A DNA stretch of 64,000 nt, taken from NCBI GenBank assembly GCA_035478175.1, contig DATIJX010000219.1, forward strand, positions 44,946-108,945, written 5' to 3'. A model generated the notes under the pieces. It did not search any database, was not told the DNA's origin, and saw nothing but the letters and a program-made list of their open reading frames with translations. The stretch comes from IGN2 sp035478175. GTDB taxonomy: Bacteria; Bacteroidota; Ignavibacteria; Ignavibacteriales; Ignavibacteriaceae. Positions 1-8,118 of the stretch are shown here, in pieces (positions within the stretch are counted from its first letter, which is position 1; every line of letters begins with the position of its first letter). The position numbers were made by a program, and so were the translations under genes.

Positions 1-1
1 A

Positions 2-433
2 TATTATAAGCGTGCGGGAGTCATAGCTTCAACTGTATTATTATTCACAGTGTTATTTACACTGGGTGTTCTCGCAGGATTTAGCGCAACACTCACACTT
101 CCAGGCATCGCTGGAATATTATTAACCATTGGTATGTCCGTAGACTCAAACGTGCTTATCTATGAAAGAATAAGAGAAGAGCTTGCAACCGGCAAAACGG
201 TAAAAGCATCGATTGATAGCGGATTTAAAAGAGCAAACTCTGCAATTATAGATTCCAACTTAACAACTTTCATTACGGGCATTATCCTTTACCAGTTTGG
301 TACTGGTCCGATACAGGGATTTGCATTAACACTTATGATCGGAATCGCTGCTAGTTTATTTAGTGCATTGGTTATTGCAAGATTAATATTTGATATGATG
401 ATATCGAAAAATCTTTCCGTAGATGTTGGATAA
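2..433 (+). CDS. secD: Protein translocase subunit SecD, C-terminal part
   Basis: The gene is cut by the left edge of the window; the open frame runs from base 2 to the stop at 433. SecD is an inner-membrane RND-family subunit that works with SecF and the proton gradient to complete export through SecYEG. The visible part has several hydrophobic segments and the late-SecD signature GMSVDSNVLIYERIREE, followed by a GTGPIQGFALTLMIG membrane segment. secF starts 33 bases downstream, the usual secD-secF order. An internal GTG at 50 could be mistaken for a start, but the frame is open upstream of it, so this is a truncated longer gene. Confidence 0.95.
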   Translation, partial: YYKRAGVIASTVLLFTVLFTLGVLAGFSATLTLPGIAGILLTIGMSVDSNVLIYERIREELATGKTVKASIDSGFKRANSAIIDSNLTTFITGIILYQFGTGPIQGFALTLMIGIAASLFSALVIARLIFDMMISKNLSVDVG

Positions 434-466
434 AAAAATAAAAAGGGACAAGGAGATTTTTTTAAA

Positions 467-1606
467 ATGAGAATTTTTCAGAACTTCAATTACAATTTTT
501 TAGGAACACGGAAACTTACTTACATTATCTCGCTAGGAATGCTCCTTGTGGGATTAATAGGTTTTTTAATAAATGGGTTTCATTTTGGCGTGGATTTTAA
601 AGGTGGAAGTGAAATCGTCCTTCAGTTTGAAAAGCCAATTGAGATTTCTGACATTAGAACTTACATGTCAAATATCGGATTAGGTTACGTTGAAGTTAAA
701 ACATTCGGAGATGAAACAGGAGTAATGTTCAGAACTGACCTACAATCAATACCGCCGGAATTATATCCAAAAGTTATTGAGGGGCTTGAGACAGAAATTG
801 ACAAAGTTTTTCCAAATGTACCCAGACAAATAATCGATTCGACAAATATTTCAATAACATACTCATTCGCAAATCCTGATACGACAAATAGAATTTTTGA
901 TGCACTTGTCGATGCTGGTTTTCAACCCGCTAAAGTCTCTGAAGAACGCAGCAATACTCAACTTCAGATCAGTGTTGGTATTGCTGATTGGATTAAGGAA
1001 AATCTTCGGGCAAAAATTTCTGACAACAGTTTTACTATTCTCAAGGAAGATAGAGTCGGACCAAAAATTGGTGACGAACTTAAACGAGATGCATTACTTG
1101 CAATATTCTTTTCACTGATTGCAATTCTGATTTACATTGGATTCCGATTCAAATTTATTTTTGCTGTAGGTGCAGTTGCTGCTTTGTTCTTTAATGTATT
1201 GGTTACTTTAGGATTGTTTGCTGCGTTATACGGCGTTTTTCCTGGATTAAACCTCGAAATTGATTTGAATATAGTAGCTGCATTCCTGACTCTTATCGGA
1301 TATTCGATAAATGATACGATTGTAGTATTCGATCGAATAAGAGAAAATATGAAAATTCATAAAACAAGATCTCTGTTTGATACCATCAACACAAGCTTAA
1401 GTCAAACAATGAGCAGAACAGTTCTTACCGGAGGATCTGTGATTCTGACCTTGATCATACTTTTAATCTTTGGTGGTGAAGTACTCAGAGCATTTGCTTT
1501 TACATTATTCGCAGGTATTCTCATCGGAACTTATTCATCTATTTATGTTGCCAGTATGCTGGTTTATGAATATGCAACTAAGTATCACAAAAAAGTTGAA
1601 TTCTAG
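467..1606 (+). CDS. secF: Protein translocase subunit SecF
   Basis: SecF is the partner of SecD in the inner-membrane complex that pulls exported proteins to the periplasmic side. The 379-residue protein has an N-terminal membrane helix, the VDFKGGSEIVLQF motif at the start of the periplasmic domain, the RVGPKIGDELKRDAL motif before the second helix, and a later NDTIVVFDRIREN motif typical of SecD/SecF. Its length is normal. The start follows an AAGGAGA ribosome-binding site. It is co-transcribed with secD and followed by a strong hairpin at 1618-1637. Confidence 0.97.
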   Translation: MRIFQNFNYNFLGTRKLTYIISLGMLLVGLIGFLINGFHFGVDFKGGSEIVLQFEKPIEISDIRTYMSNIGLGYVEVKTFGDETGVMFRTDLQSIPPELYPKVIEGLETEIDKVFPNVPRQIIDSTNISITYSFANPDTTNRIFDALVDAGFQPAKVSEERSNTQLQISVGIADWIKENLRAKISDNSFTILKEDRVGPKIGDELKRDALLAIFFSLIAILIYIGFRFKFIFAVGAVAALFFNVLVTLGLFAALYGVFPGLNLEIDLNIVAAFLTLIGYSINDTIVVFDRIRENMKIHKTRSLFDTINTSLSQTMSRTVLTGGSVILTLIILLIFGGEVLRAFAFTLFAGILIGTYSSIYVASMLVYEYATKYHKKVEF

Positions 1607-1617
1607 TTTTTATTAAG

Positions 1618-1637
1618 GCCGGAGATATTTCTCCGGC
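1618..1637 (+). terminator. Hairpin terminator after secF
   Basis: A perfect 8-bp GC-rich stem (GCCGGAGA/TCTCCGGC) with a TATT loop lies 11 bases after the secF stop and is followed by a pyrimidine-rich stretch. It most likely ends the secDF transcript. Confidence 0.8.
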
Positions 1638-1721
1638 TATTCCTTTCAAACAAACTTATCAATCCGCAACATCTTATCTTAATTAAGTCAAGTTGACCGA
1701 CCGAATATTTGATAAGTGAAA

Positions 1722-1865
1722 AACCGTTGTCAAAAGGACTCCAATGGAGAAACGGTTACAAAAAATTGTTTTTCGTTTTATTAGCCCACTACTTAGGTCG
1801 TGGGTTAATAAGAAAAAAGTAAGAGTTTCAAACCGTTTTACCTGTGCGCCTCTGGCGTAACGGTT
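1722..1865. repeat. Composite triple-hairpin element between secF and the RRM gene
   Basis: Two similar units lie at 1722-1757 and 1831-1865. Each opens with AACCGTT, closes with AACGGTT and holds a small internal hairpin near its right end: CTCC-AAT-GGAG in the first and CGCC-TCT-GGCG in the second. Between them is a third hairpin (1778-1811) with 12-base arms and one mismatch. A 70-codon minus-strand frame covering this stretch is probably a by-product of the repeats. The element could be a MITE-like repeat or a structured RNA; the sequence alone does not decide. Confidence 0.55.
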
Positions 1866-1980
1866 TACATCAACAATTAAAAGCTCATTTACCAAAAGTG
1901 ATTCATTTGGATTTACTTCAGATAGTGCTATTTTAAATCAAACTTAAATAACAATATTCGCTAATAATTTAGGGAAAATA

Positions 1981-2229
1981 GTGAGCACAAAATTATATGT
2001 GGGAAATCTCCCATGGACGTTTAATAATAATCAGCTATCAGACACCTTTAAACCTCACGGAAATATAATCTCTGCAAAAGTTGTGACGGATAAAGAAAGC
2101 GGAAAATCCAGAGGATTTGGTTTTGTTGAAATGGAAAATGATAATTATGCAAACAGTGCAATAAAGGCATTGAACGGATCGGAACTCAACGGAAGAAAAT
2201 TAGTAGTCGCCGCTGCTAAAGCAAGCTAA
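1981..2229 (+). CDS. Small RNA-binding protein with one RRM
   Basis: An 82-residue protein that is essentially one RNA recognition motif. RNP2 is KLYVGNLPW near residue 5 and RNP1 is RGFGFVEM near residue 44, both with the expected aromatic residues for stacking on RNA. Such stand-alone bacterial RRM proteins resemble the glycine-rich/cold-induced Rbp family, but there is no glycine-rich tail here. The start is GTG, preceded by an AGGGAA site. It sits alone, with its own downstream hairpin at 2254-2270. Target RNAs cannot be inferred. Confidence 0.9.
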   Translation: MSTKLYVGNLPWTFNNNQLSDTFKPHGNIISAKVVTDKESGKSRGFGFVEMENDNYANSAIKALNGSELNGRKLVVAAAKAS

Positions 2230-2253
2230 CCCGCACACCAAATTTCACGCACA

Positions 2254-2283
2254 CCTTTTTAAATAAAAGGCTTTTACTTTTTA
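2254..2283 (+). terminator. Terminator after the RRM gene
   Basis: A CCTTTT/AAAAGG stem with a five-base loop is followed by a T-rich run (CTTTTACTTTTT). It lies 24 bases after the RRM stop codon. Confidence 0.55.
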
Positions 2284-2333
2284 TTCGAATTTTAAAACAA
2301 AAAAGAAGCTGACGTATAAGTCTTAAAAACCCG

Positions 2334-2538
2334 GTAGCCGCAACTTTTAAGTTGCGTATTCATTAAACTTTCGAAAGCTGAAGAGTTTGTTGCATTAGTG
2401 TTTTTATTTTCTTATTAACTGCGCCTTATTAATAATTATTTGGGCTAAAGCCCCGATTTATTTTCTGGATATATATTCTCCGGCATAAATGCCGGAGCTA
2501 TTTTTAGTTGTGCAACAGACCCTTAAGCTTGCGACTAC
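2334..2538. repeat. Cluster of nested palindromes with imperfect terminal inverted repeats
   Basis: The left end (GTAGCCGCAACTT...) and right end (...CTTAAGCTTGCGACTAC) are imperfect inverted copies of each other. Inside are four separate palindromes: 2339-2356 (8-bp arms CGCAACTT/AAGTTGCG), 2368-2377 (CTTTCGAAAG), 2442-2453 (GGGCT-AA-AGCCC) and 2478-2497 (8-bp arms CTCCGGCA/TGCCGGAG). No reading frame of note is present. It looks like a small non-coding repeat element, or several inserted into each other. Confidence 0.55.
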
Positions 2539-2599
2539 TACAAGAATTTGAGTTATGAGATAGCCTATTCGTTCTCTCCTTCTGAGAATTCTTCAATAG

Positions 2600-4024
2600 C
2601 TATTTTTCAACAGCCGCCAATTGCTTTATATTATATCTTTCAGTTTGACAGCCGGCTTGTATCCAGGCATTAATTCCACCGCTGAGGTTATAAATATTTC
2701 TATGACCAAGTTTTAAAAGATAACTGGCTCCTATGGCTGATCTGTCTCCGCTTGTACAATAAAGAACTAATTTCTCATCATCAGAAATTTTATCAATATT
2801 ATTTTTCAAATAGCCCGTATGAATATTTGTTGCACCGGGAATATGCGATATATCATACTCTGTATAACTTCTGACATCAATGATTTTATATGATGTGGAA
2901 TCTTCACTCAATTCATCAACGCTAATCTGATTGAGAATTTCCAGATTTAAACCAGATGATTCAAGCTTATCAATATCAGATACATATCCCTCCAGATTAT
3001 CAATCCCTATTCGGATTAGCGCCCTGTTCAAAGCATCAACTCTTCGCTCACGAGCAATCAGAATTATGGGCTTATCATAATCAAGCATCCAGCCAGCCCA
3101 GTTGCTGAAAGAATTATTATCCTGAATGTTCAAACTTCCCGGAATATGTCCACCTGCGAAACTTAACTTATCACCGGTGTCAACTATCTGATAATCACTT
3201 GTAAGTGCTTCTTTAAATTTTGCTACACTTAATCTGGCAGGATGTGGAATCGAGCCAAGCACCTTTGGCCCAACTTTATTCAGATTCTTCATCATTGCAA
3301 AATATTTTGGAGGCTCAGGCTGCCCTTCCAGCAAAGCTTGAATAAAAACTTCTTCATCATCAATTTTCATTGCCCAGTTAGAAAGCTTCTCGTATCCAAC
3401 AGTTGAACTCGGAACAGCACCAAGTGCTTTTCCGCAAGCAGAACCGGCTCCGTGTGCAGGCCAAACCTGAAGATGATTCGGTAATGATTTAAATTTCTTT
3501 AGCGAATGGAACATCTGCCTTGCACCTGCTATCATAGTCCCTTCGATTCCTGCTGCTTTCTCCAGCAGATCAGGTCTGCCAACATCACCGACAAAAACGA
3601 AATCTCCGGTAAAGATCATTGAAGGTTCGCTGCTGGCTGGTAAATCAGTTAGAATGAATGATATGTGTTCAGGAGTGTGTCCCGGTGAGTGCATTCCCAC
3701 GAGTCTAATATTCCCAATTTTAATAACCTCGCCATCCTTTAAACCAATGTGGTCAAACTGGTATTGCCATTCGCTTCCGCCTTCATCCGACAAATAAATT
3801 TTTGCACCGGTTTCGTGTGCCAATTCAAGTGAGCCGCTTAAAAAGTCTGCGTGAATATGAGTTTCAGCAATATGGGTGATTCTCAGGTTTTCTCTTTCGG
3901 CAATTTCAAGATAAGTATCAATATCTCTTTTAGGATCGATAACGATTGCTTCTTTGGTTGCCTGGCATCCTATTAAATAACTCGCCTGGGCTAATCCTTT
4001 TTCATAAATGCGTTCGAAAAACAT
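2600..4024 (-). CDS. CstB-like persulfide dioxygenase / rhodanese fusion
   Basis: A 474-residue metallo-beta-lactamase-fold enzyme with two rhodanese-type domains. The N-terminal part has the ETHE1-type iron ligands: THIHAD (H56, H58, D60), GHTPEH (H116), FTGDF (D141) and PAHGAGSACGK (H191, with C197 nearby). A middle rhodanese fold (about 262-350) has no cysteine where the active loop should be, reading LIARERRVD. The C-terminal rhodanese (about 372-465) has YCTSGDRS with active C423. This order matches CstB-type enzymes, which oxidise persulfides and handle the sulfur product. It lies 26 bases after a single-domain rhodanese and probably shares its transcript. The start follows a good AAAGGAAG site. 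The exact substrate is inferred. Confidence 0.85.
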   Translation of the reverse strand: MFFERIYEKGLAQASYLIGCQATKEAIVIDPKRDIDTYLEIAERENLRITHIAETHIHADFLSGSLELAHETGAKIYLSDEGGSEWQYQFDHIGLKDGEVIKIGNIRLVGMHSPGHTPEHISFILTDLPASSEPSMIFTGDFVFVGDVGRPDLLEKAAGIEGTMIAGARQMFHSLKKFKSLPNHLQVWPAHGAGSACGKALGAVPSSTVGYEKLSNWAMKIDDEEVFIQALLEGQPEPPKYFAMMKNLNKVGPKVLGSIPHPARLSVAKFKEALTSDYQIVDTGDKLSFAGGHIPGSLNIQDNNSFSNWAGWMLDYDKPIILIARERRVDALNRALIRIGIDNLEGYVSDIDKLESSGLNLEILNQISVDELSEDSTSYKIIDVRSYTEYDISHIPGATNIHTGYLKNNIDKISDDEKLVLYCTSGDRSAIGASYLLKLGHRNIYNLSGGINAWIQAGCQTERYNIKQLAAVEK

Positions 4025-4050
4025 TTAACTTCCTTTTGCTTATTATTTGA

Positions 4051-4374
4051 TTATACTGAAAATTCTTTTTTGCCATTCCAGCCAATTATGCCGGGCTGAA
4101 GGTTATACACTTTTTCAAAACCTGCTTTAAGCATATAATTTCCTGCATGAAAGCTTCTGTTTCCGCTGCGGCAATAAACATAATAGCTTTTATTTTTATC
4201 CAGCTTATCAACTTCCTGAGCGAACATCGGATTATTGATATCAATTAAAATTGAATTCGGTATGCGGACCATCTGATGTTCCATCGGAGTGCGAACATCC
4301 AATAGTACAGAGTCTTTATCTTCTGCCATTTTTTGTTCGAATGTTTTTGCGTCAAGATTTTCTACAAGTTTCAT
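4051..4374 (-). CDS. Single-domain rhodanese sulfurtransferase
   Basis: A 107-residue cytoplasmic rhodanese. The active loop is YCRSGNRS with the catalytic cysteine at residue 68; the LLDVRTPMEH motif near residue 24 is the other family landmark. There is no signal peptide. It is the first gene of a likely two-gene unit with the CstB-like protein and could carry persulfide sulfur to or from it, as small rhodaneses do in cst-type sulfide-detoxification operons. That role is inferred from the neighbourhood. Confidence 0.88.
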   Translation of the reverse strand: MKLVENLDAKTFEQKMAEDKDSVLLDVRTPMEHQMVRIPNSILIDINNPMFAQEVDKLDKNKSYYVYCRSGNRSFHAGNYMLKAGFEKVYNLQPGIIGWNGKKEFSV

Positions 4375-4495
4375 TTTACCCTATTAATAATTTTATTATA
4401 ATGATTGGAAATCTGATGAATGAAACGGGAAATGGTTTCAGGTGGGTATGCAAATAAAAAGCCCCCGCCAGATTAGTGGATGTTGTCCAAATCTT

Positions 4496-4592
4496 AGTGG
4501 AACTCTGTGCCTTCTTTGTGGTTCTTTGTGTAATAAATAATTGAAGCAGGTTACACAGAGTTACACGGAGAAACCACAGAGATTCTCAGAGA
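4496..4592. repeat. Imperfect long inverted repeat
   Basis: The left arm at 4496-4533 (containing AACTCTGTG, TTTGTGGTTC and TTTGTGTAA) is matched by a reverse-complement version at 4551-4592 (containing TTACACAGAGTTACACGG and AACCACAGAG). The arms are about 38-42 bases with several mismatches and a spacer of about 17. It lies in the 300-base gap between two divergent genes and has no coding potential. Confidence 0.55.
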
Positions 4593-4613
4593 AAAAATTT
4601 ATTATTAAAACAA

Positions 4614-4641
4614 GACCCCTGCTGGTTTGCAACAGGGGTTG
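4614..4641 (-). terminator. Terminator after the duplicated secreted protein
   Basis: Read on the minus strand, the arms ACCCCTG and CAGGGGT close a hairpin that is followed by CTTGTTTT. It lies about 34 bases after the stop of the gene at 4675. Confidence 0.65.
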
Positions 4642-4674
4642 TAAATAAAAAGGATTTTAAGTTTGATTTCAGAT

Positions 4675-5397
4675 TTAACCGAACAAACCTTCAAGTGCAA
4701 CATAATTATCGTGAACATCTTCAATCGCTTTACCTAGTTCTGTATCATCTGCCTTTGAATCTTTCAACTCTTTAAGATTCTTAGTTGCATCATATAATTT
4801 TTGCGACTGCTCCTTAAATGATTCTGATTTGTCTGAAGCCCATTTCGGCAGCACACAATTAACGAGTTCATCAGCCCTCATTGCCAGATCGTCAACTGCT
4901 TTGCCAAACTCTTCCATATTTTTATTTGGCCAGTAATGATGATAGATCATATAAAGCACTTTGTGAAATTCATCAACTTCCTTTGTAACAGGTCTGATTA
5001 TACGAACAAGCATTTCAAAATCTGAGTGAAGATCTTCAGCAGCTAATAACATTTCCGGTTCATCTGTTCCTAGCATCGCCTTATTGTATTTCTCAACCGA
5101 TGAACGAAGCTTTGCAACTCCTTTATCCCATTCTTCCTGCTTATCACGTAAAATCCCGGGAAGCTGTGCAGAATAAATTTTTTCTGCTCCTGAATTCACA
5201 TCAGTAACCATTTCTTTCAGCATCTCATAATTTTTTTCCGGATAAGCTGTATGCCAGATCGGATAAATCACCTCGTGATATTTGAAAAGCTCAGGTACTG
5301 AACTGTCTATCTCGGATGAATGTTGATCGTCCTGTGCGAAGAAAGGGAAAGCCAATAGCAAAGTTAAAATCAGGATTAGGTTAATTTTATTTTTCAT
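4675..5397 (-). CDS. Secreted alpha-helical protein with an internal duplication, function unknown
   Basis: I do not recognise the family. The start is placed at 5397 because an AAGGATC site sits just upstream and the protein then begins with a normal signal peptide (MKNKINLILILTLLLAF...FFAQ). An upstream in-frame ATG at 5430 would add 11 residues. The mature part is charged and helical, with two related halves: the first has YHEVIYPIWHTAYPEKN and the second has FHKVLYMIYHHYWPNKN, each followed by a helix and later by an HSDFEMLV or HDNYVALE segment. The conserved histidines suggest a metal- or haem-binding helical bundle, but this is a guess. It stands alone, with a terminator at 4614-4641. 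Confidence 0.8.
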   Translation of the reverse strand: MKNKINLILILTLLLAFPFFAQDDQHSSEIDSSVPELFKYHEVIYPIWHTAYPEKNYEMLKEMVTDVNSGAEKIYSAQLPGILRDKQEEWDKGVAKLRSSVEKYNKAMLGTDEPEMLLAAEDLHSDFEMLVRIIRPVTKEVDEFHKVLYMIYHHYWPNKNMEEFGKAVDDLAMRADELVNCVLPKWASDKSESFKEQSQKLYDATKNLKELKDSKADDTELGKAIEDVHDNYVALEGLFG

Positions 5398-5558
5398 ATT
5401 GATCCTTAAATAAATGTTGAATTTGACCAATCAAAATTAGCAAAAAAATTGTTCTTTGTCCCGGGCATTTAGCTTTGAGAAGTCAGCTTCGTGTAAATTA
5501 TAGAGGATAAAACGAATATTATCTACTATTTGAAAGGCAGAATACAGGAGTTGGTAAT

Positions 5559-8114
5559 CTATTTGACTTTAACCACAACCATTGTCATATCGTCGTTAAC
5601 TTCAGCTTCGCCGCGGAATGTTTGAACTGAAGCCCAGATTTCGTTCACGATATCTGACGAGCGGACTTTAGATTTGTTCTTAAGAATAGCATTTAAATTT
5701 TCATCACCGAACAGTTCATTCTTTTCATTCATTGCCTCGGTAACTCCGTCCGTAAAGAAAGCATAAATCTGTCCCGGGGAAAGTTTCACTTCTTCTTCTA
5801 CGAGAGATTTTTCGAAAACAATTCCTCTCTCAATGCCGACACCGAGCCCCTGAGTTCTGTATGATTGAACTGTACCGTTAGCAGCCAGAAGCACAGGCAT
5901 ATGTCCGGCACGGCAAAACTTTAAAATCCAATTCTCCAGATCGAACAGCGCAAGTGTAATTGTTACGAACGAGCTTCTATCCATCTCCTCATAAATTCTT
6001 CGGTTAATATCAATCAGAATTTCTTTAGGCGTCTTATCTGCAGAGCAGCTAAGTTTAATCATTGTCTGGAGCTTCGTCATATAAAGTGAAGCAGAAAGTC
6101 CTTTGCCGGATACATCGCCCACAACTACAAATAATTTTGAGCCTGATAGCTGAATCAAATCATAGTAATCGCCGCCGACCTGCATTGCGGGGATCATCTC
6201 GCCGCAAATATCCAAACCGTTCATATCAGGTATGCACTGAGGAAGAAGTCCCTGCTGAATTTTTCTTGCAAGATCGAGGTCTCTTTCAATCTTTTGCTTT
6301 TCTACTTCCGATTTATAAAGACGTGCATTCTCAATTGAAATTGCAGCCTGGTTAGCAGCAGCCCATAAAAGCTCAAGATCTTTGCCGGCAAAGTGAGAAC
6401 CTGAGTGTTTTAATCCGAACAGAAGCAGCCCAACAATTTTTGTTTTAACCAGCATGGGAATAATTGTATAGACTCCTTCGGAAATTAATCGTTCAGCTTT
6501 TTCATCGGGGAACACAGCTTTAAAGTCAGCCTGCTCAATTGAGGGGTATTTAGTTATAAGATATTTATCTTTTAAGAATTGAACTATTCTCGATTCGGTT
6601 ATTAAACATTTTTCATTTTTCATTCCGACGCCATCGACGAGCGATAAATGACCATCTTTATCTCGCAGCATAATTCCAAATGTATTAATCTTAAGAGCAT
6701 TAATAAAAGTTTTTTTCATAAGCTGCAGAATATTATCCAGTCCGACAACAGTGGAAAGCTCATTGCTCAAATCAATCAACACCTTTTGAGAAGCAAACTG
6801 TTCAGGATAAAATCTTTTTGTAAGAAAATCCTGGAATTTGTTTTTGGTTGATTGGAATACAAGAGCAAAAACTATGAAGAAAATTCCTGCAATAATTCCC
6901 TGGTTCTCAACTCCAAAGAATGAGCTTATACTTTGTCCGGCGACATAAATAATAAAGAAATAAATCGCGGCAACTGTAACTGTAGCCGTTCCGTAAATTA
7001 TTGTGTTCTTAACTACAACGCTAACATCCATTAACTGGTATTTAAAAATTGAGTAAGCAAAAATAAGAGGTACAAATACTATCAATATTATCGGCATATA
7101 ATATTCAGGAGAATTAAAAAGCGTGTCTGATATTGCCGGTGCGATTTGCCCGTTATAGATAGTTATTATCATAGCAAATACAAAAGCTATAATAAAAAGC
7201 ACTAAAGGTTTTTTTTCCGTTTTGCTCTGGAGTCGCCTGTATTGAATTATCAGGAAGATGAATGCGGTAAGATTTCCTGCCATCGAAAGATATCTGAAAT
7301 TTTCAAGAACACCGAAAAATGTTCTATCATAGAAAGTTCCGAAACGAATAGTTAATATTGCGAGAAGAGTTAAAGCGATAGTAAGAATCCCCGGTATTAT
7401 AAATATTATTCTTCTTATCCATCTCTTCGCTACAAATTGGAACGGTTTTGGAAAATTCCAAAAGAAATAAATTAAAGTGAATGGAGTAAAACAGATTGCA
7501 ATTATCCAGGTTATTCCTATTAAACTTGCAAGAAAGGTATTCTCTTTAAAGAAACCAATAAGATCATCTTGGAAAGGTATTAACACGGTCATTGATGTTA
7601 ACACAATCAAAACTGCAAGAGAGTAAAATATTTTTTGAACTTTACCATCAGGCTTGGCACTGAGAACGATAAATCCAATTAATATCCAGAACAAAGCACT
7701 TAAAGAACTAGCAAGCCAGTCAAACTTGACAAGCTTCTTGACAAAAACTTTCGTTGTATAAATTTTACCATCTCTTGAGTATTTATAATCAGCGTACTCA
7801 CCGGATTTGAAACTATTAAGTATTCTCTGAGCTTGAAAGTCTTGGTAGATTGTTTTGCCTGCTATTTCAATAAGCTGATCACCATCTCTTATACCGGCGT
7901 CCCAGGTAACACCATCAACTTTAACCAGTTTAAAGAAATGAGCAACGCTGTCTTGGCTTATTTTTTTCGGTGCCCAAATACATTCATCATTACTGGTTAC
8001 TCTTATTTCAAGAGAGTAATAAATATTGAGAACTGCTACTCCGATTAATAAAATCGAAAAGACTGTAATCAGTTTTGTACGATATTTTAACAATAATGAT
8101 TTTAAAGTTCTCAT
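5559..8114 (-). CDS. Membrane PDZ-GAF-SpoIIE phosphatase (RsbU-like)
   Basis: An 851-residue protein phosphatase of the PP2C/SpoIIE class that would dephosphorylate a STAS anti-anti-sigma protein. Order of parts: membrane helix at about 15-35; an extracytoplasmic PDZ-like domain at about 45-130 (DAGIRDGDQLIEIAGK); roughly nine membrane helices from about 135 to 425; a GAF domain at about 445-600; a short coiled coil; and the phosphatase domain to the end, with VVVGDVSGKG, FFTDGVTEA and NDDMTMVVVKV carrying the metal-binding aspartates. It is the last gene of the run from 12667, beginning 4 bases after the previous stop with an AAGGTTAG site. The PDZ domain suggests sensing of a periplasmic peptide or protein end. 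Confidence 0.88.
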   Translation of the reverse strand: MRTLKSLLLKYRTKLITVFSILLIGVAVLNIYYSLEIRVTSNDECIWAPKKISQDSVAHFFKLVKVDGVTWDAGIRDGDQLIEIAGKTIYQDFQAQRILNSFKSGEYADYKYSRDGKIYTTKVFVKKLVKFDWLASSLSALFWILIGFIVLSAKPDGKVQKIFYSLAVLIVLTSMTVLIPFQDDLIGFFKENTFLASLIGITWIIAICFTPFTLIYFFWNFPKPFQFVAKRWIRRIIFIIPGILTIALTLLAILTIRFGTFYDRTFFGVLENFRYLSMAGNLTAFIFLIIQYRRLQSKTEKKPLVLFIIAFVFAMIITIYNGQIAPAISDTLFNSPEYYMPIILIVFVPLIFAYSIFKYQLMDVSVVVKNTIIYGTATVTVAAIYFFIIYVAGQSISSFFGVENQGIIAGIFFIVFALVFQSTKNKFQDFLTKRFYPEQFASQKVLIDLSNELSTVVGLDNILQLMKKTFINALKINTFGIMLRDKDGHLSLVDGVGMKNEKCLITESRIVQFLKDKYLITKYPSIEQADFKAVFPDEKAERLISEGVYTIIPMLVKTKIVGLLLFGLKHSGSHFAGKDLELLWAAANQAAISIENARLYKSEVEKQKIERDLDLARKIQQGLLPQCIPDMNGLDICGEMIPAMQVGGDYYDLIQLSGSKLFVVVGDVSGKGLSASLYMTKLQTMIKLSCSADKTPKEILIDINRRIYEEMDRSSFVTITLALFDLENWILKFCRAGHMPVLLAANGTVQSYRTQGLGVGIERGIVFEKSLVEEEVKLSPGQIYAFFTDGVTEAMNEKNELFGDENLNAILKNKSKVRSSDIVNEIWASVQTFRGEAEVNDDMTMVVVKVK

Positions 8115-8118
8115 AAAT

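Noticed and set aside
1683..1895. 70-codon minus-strand frame between secF and the RRM gene
   Set aside because: It lies across three hairpins of a repeat element, has no ribosome-binding site and resembles no protein family.
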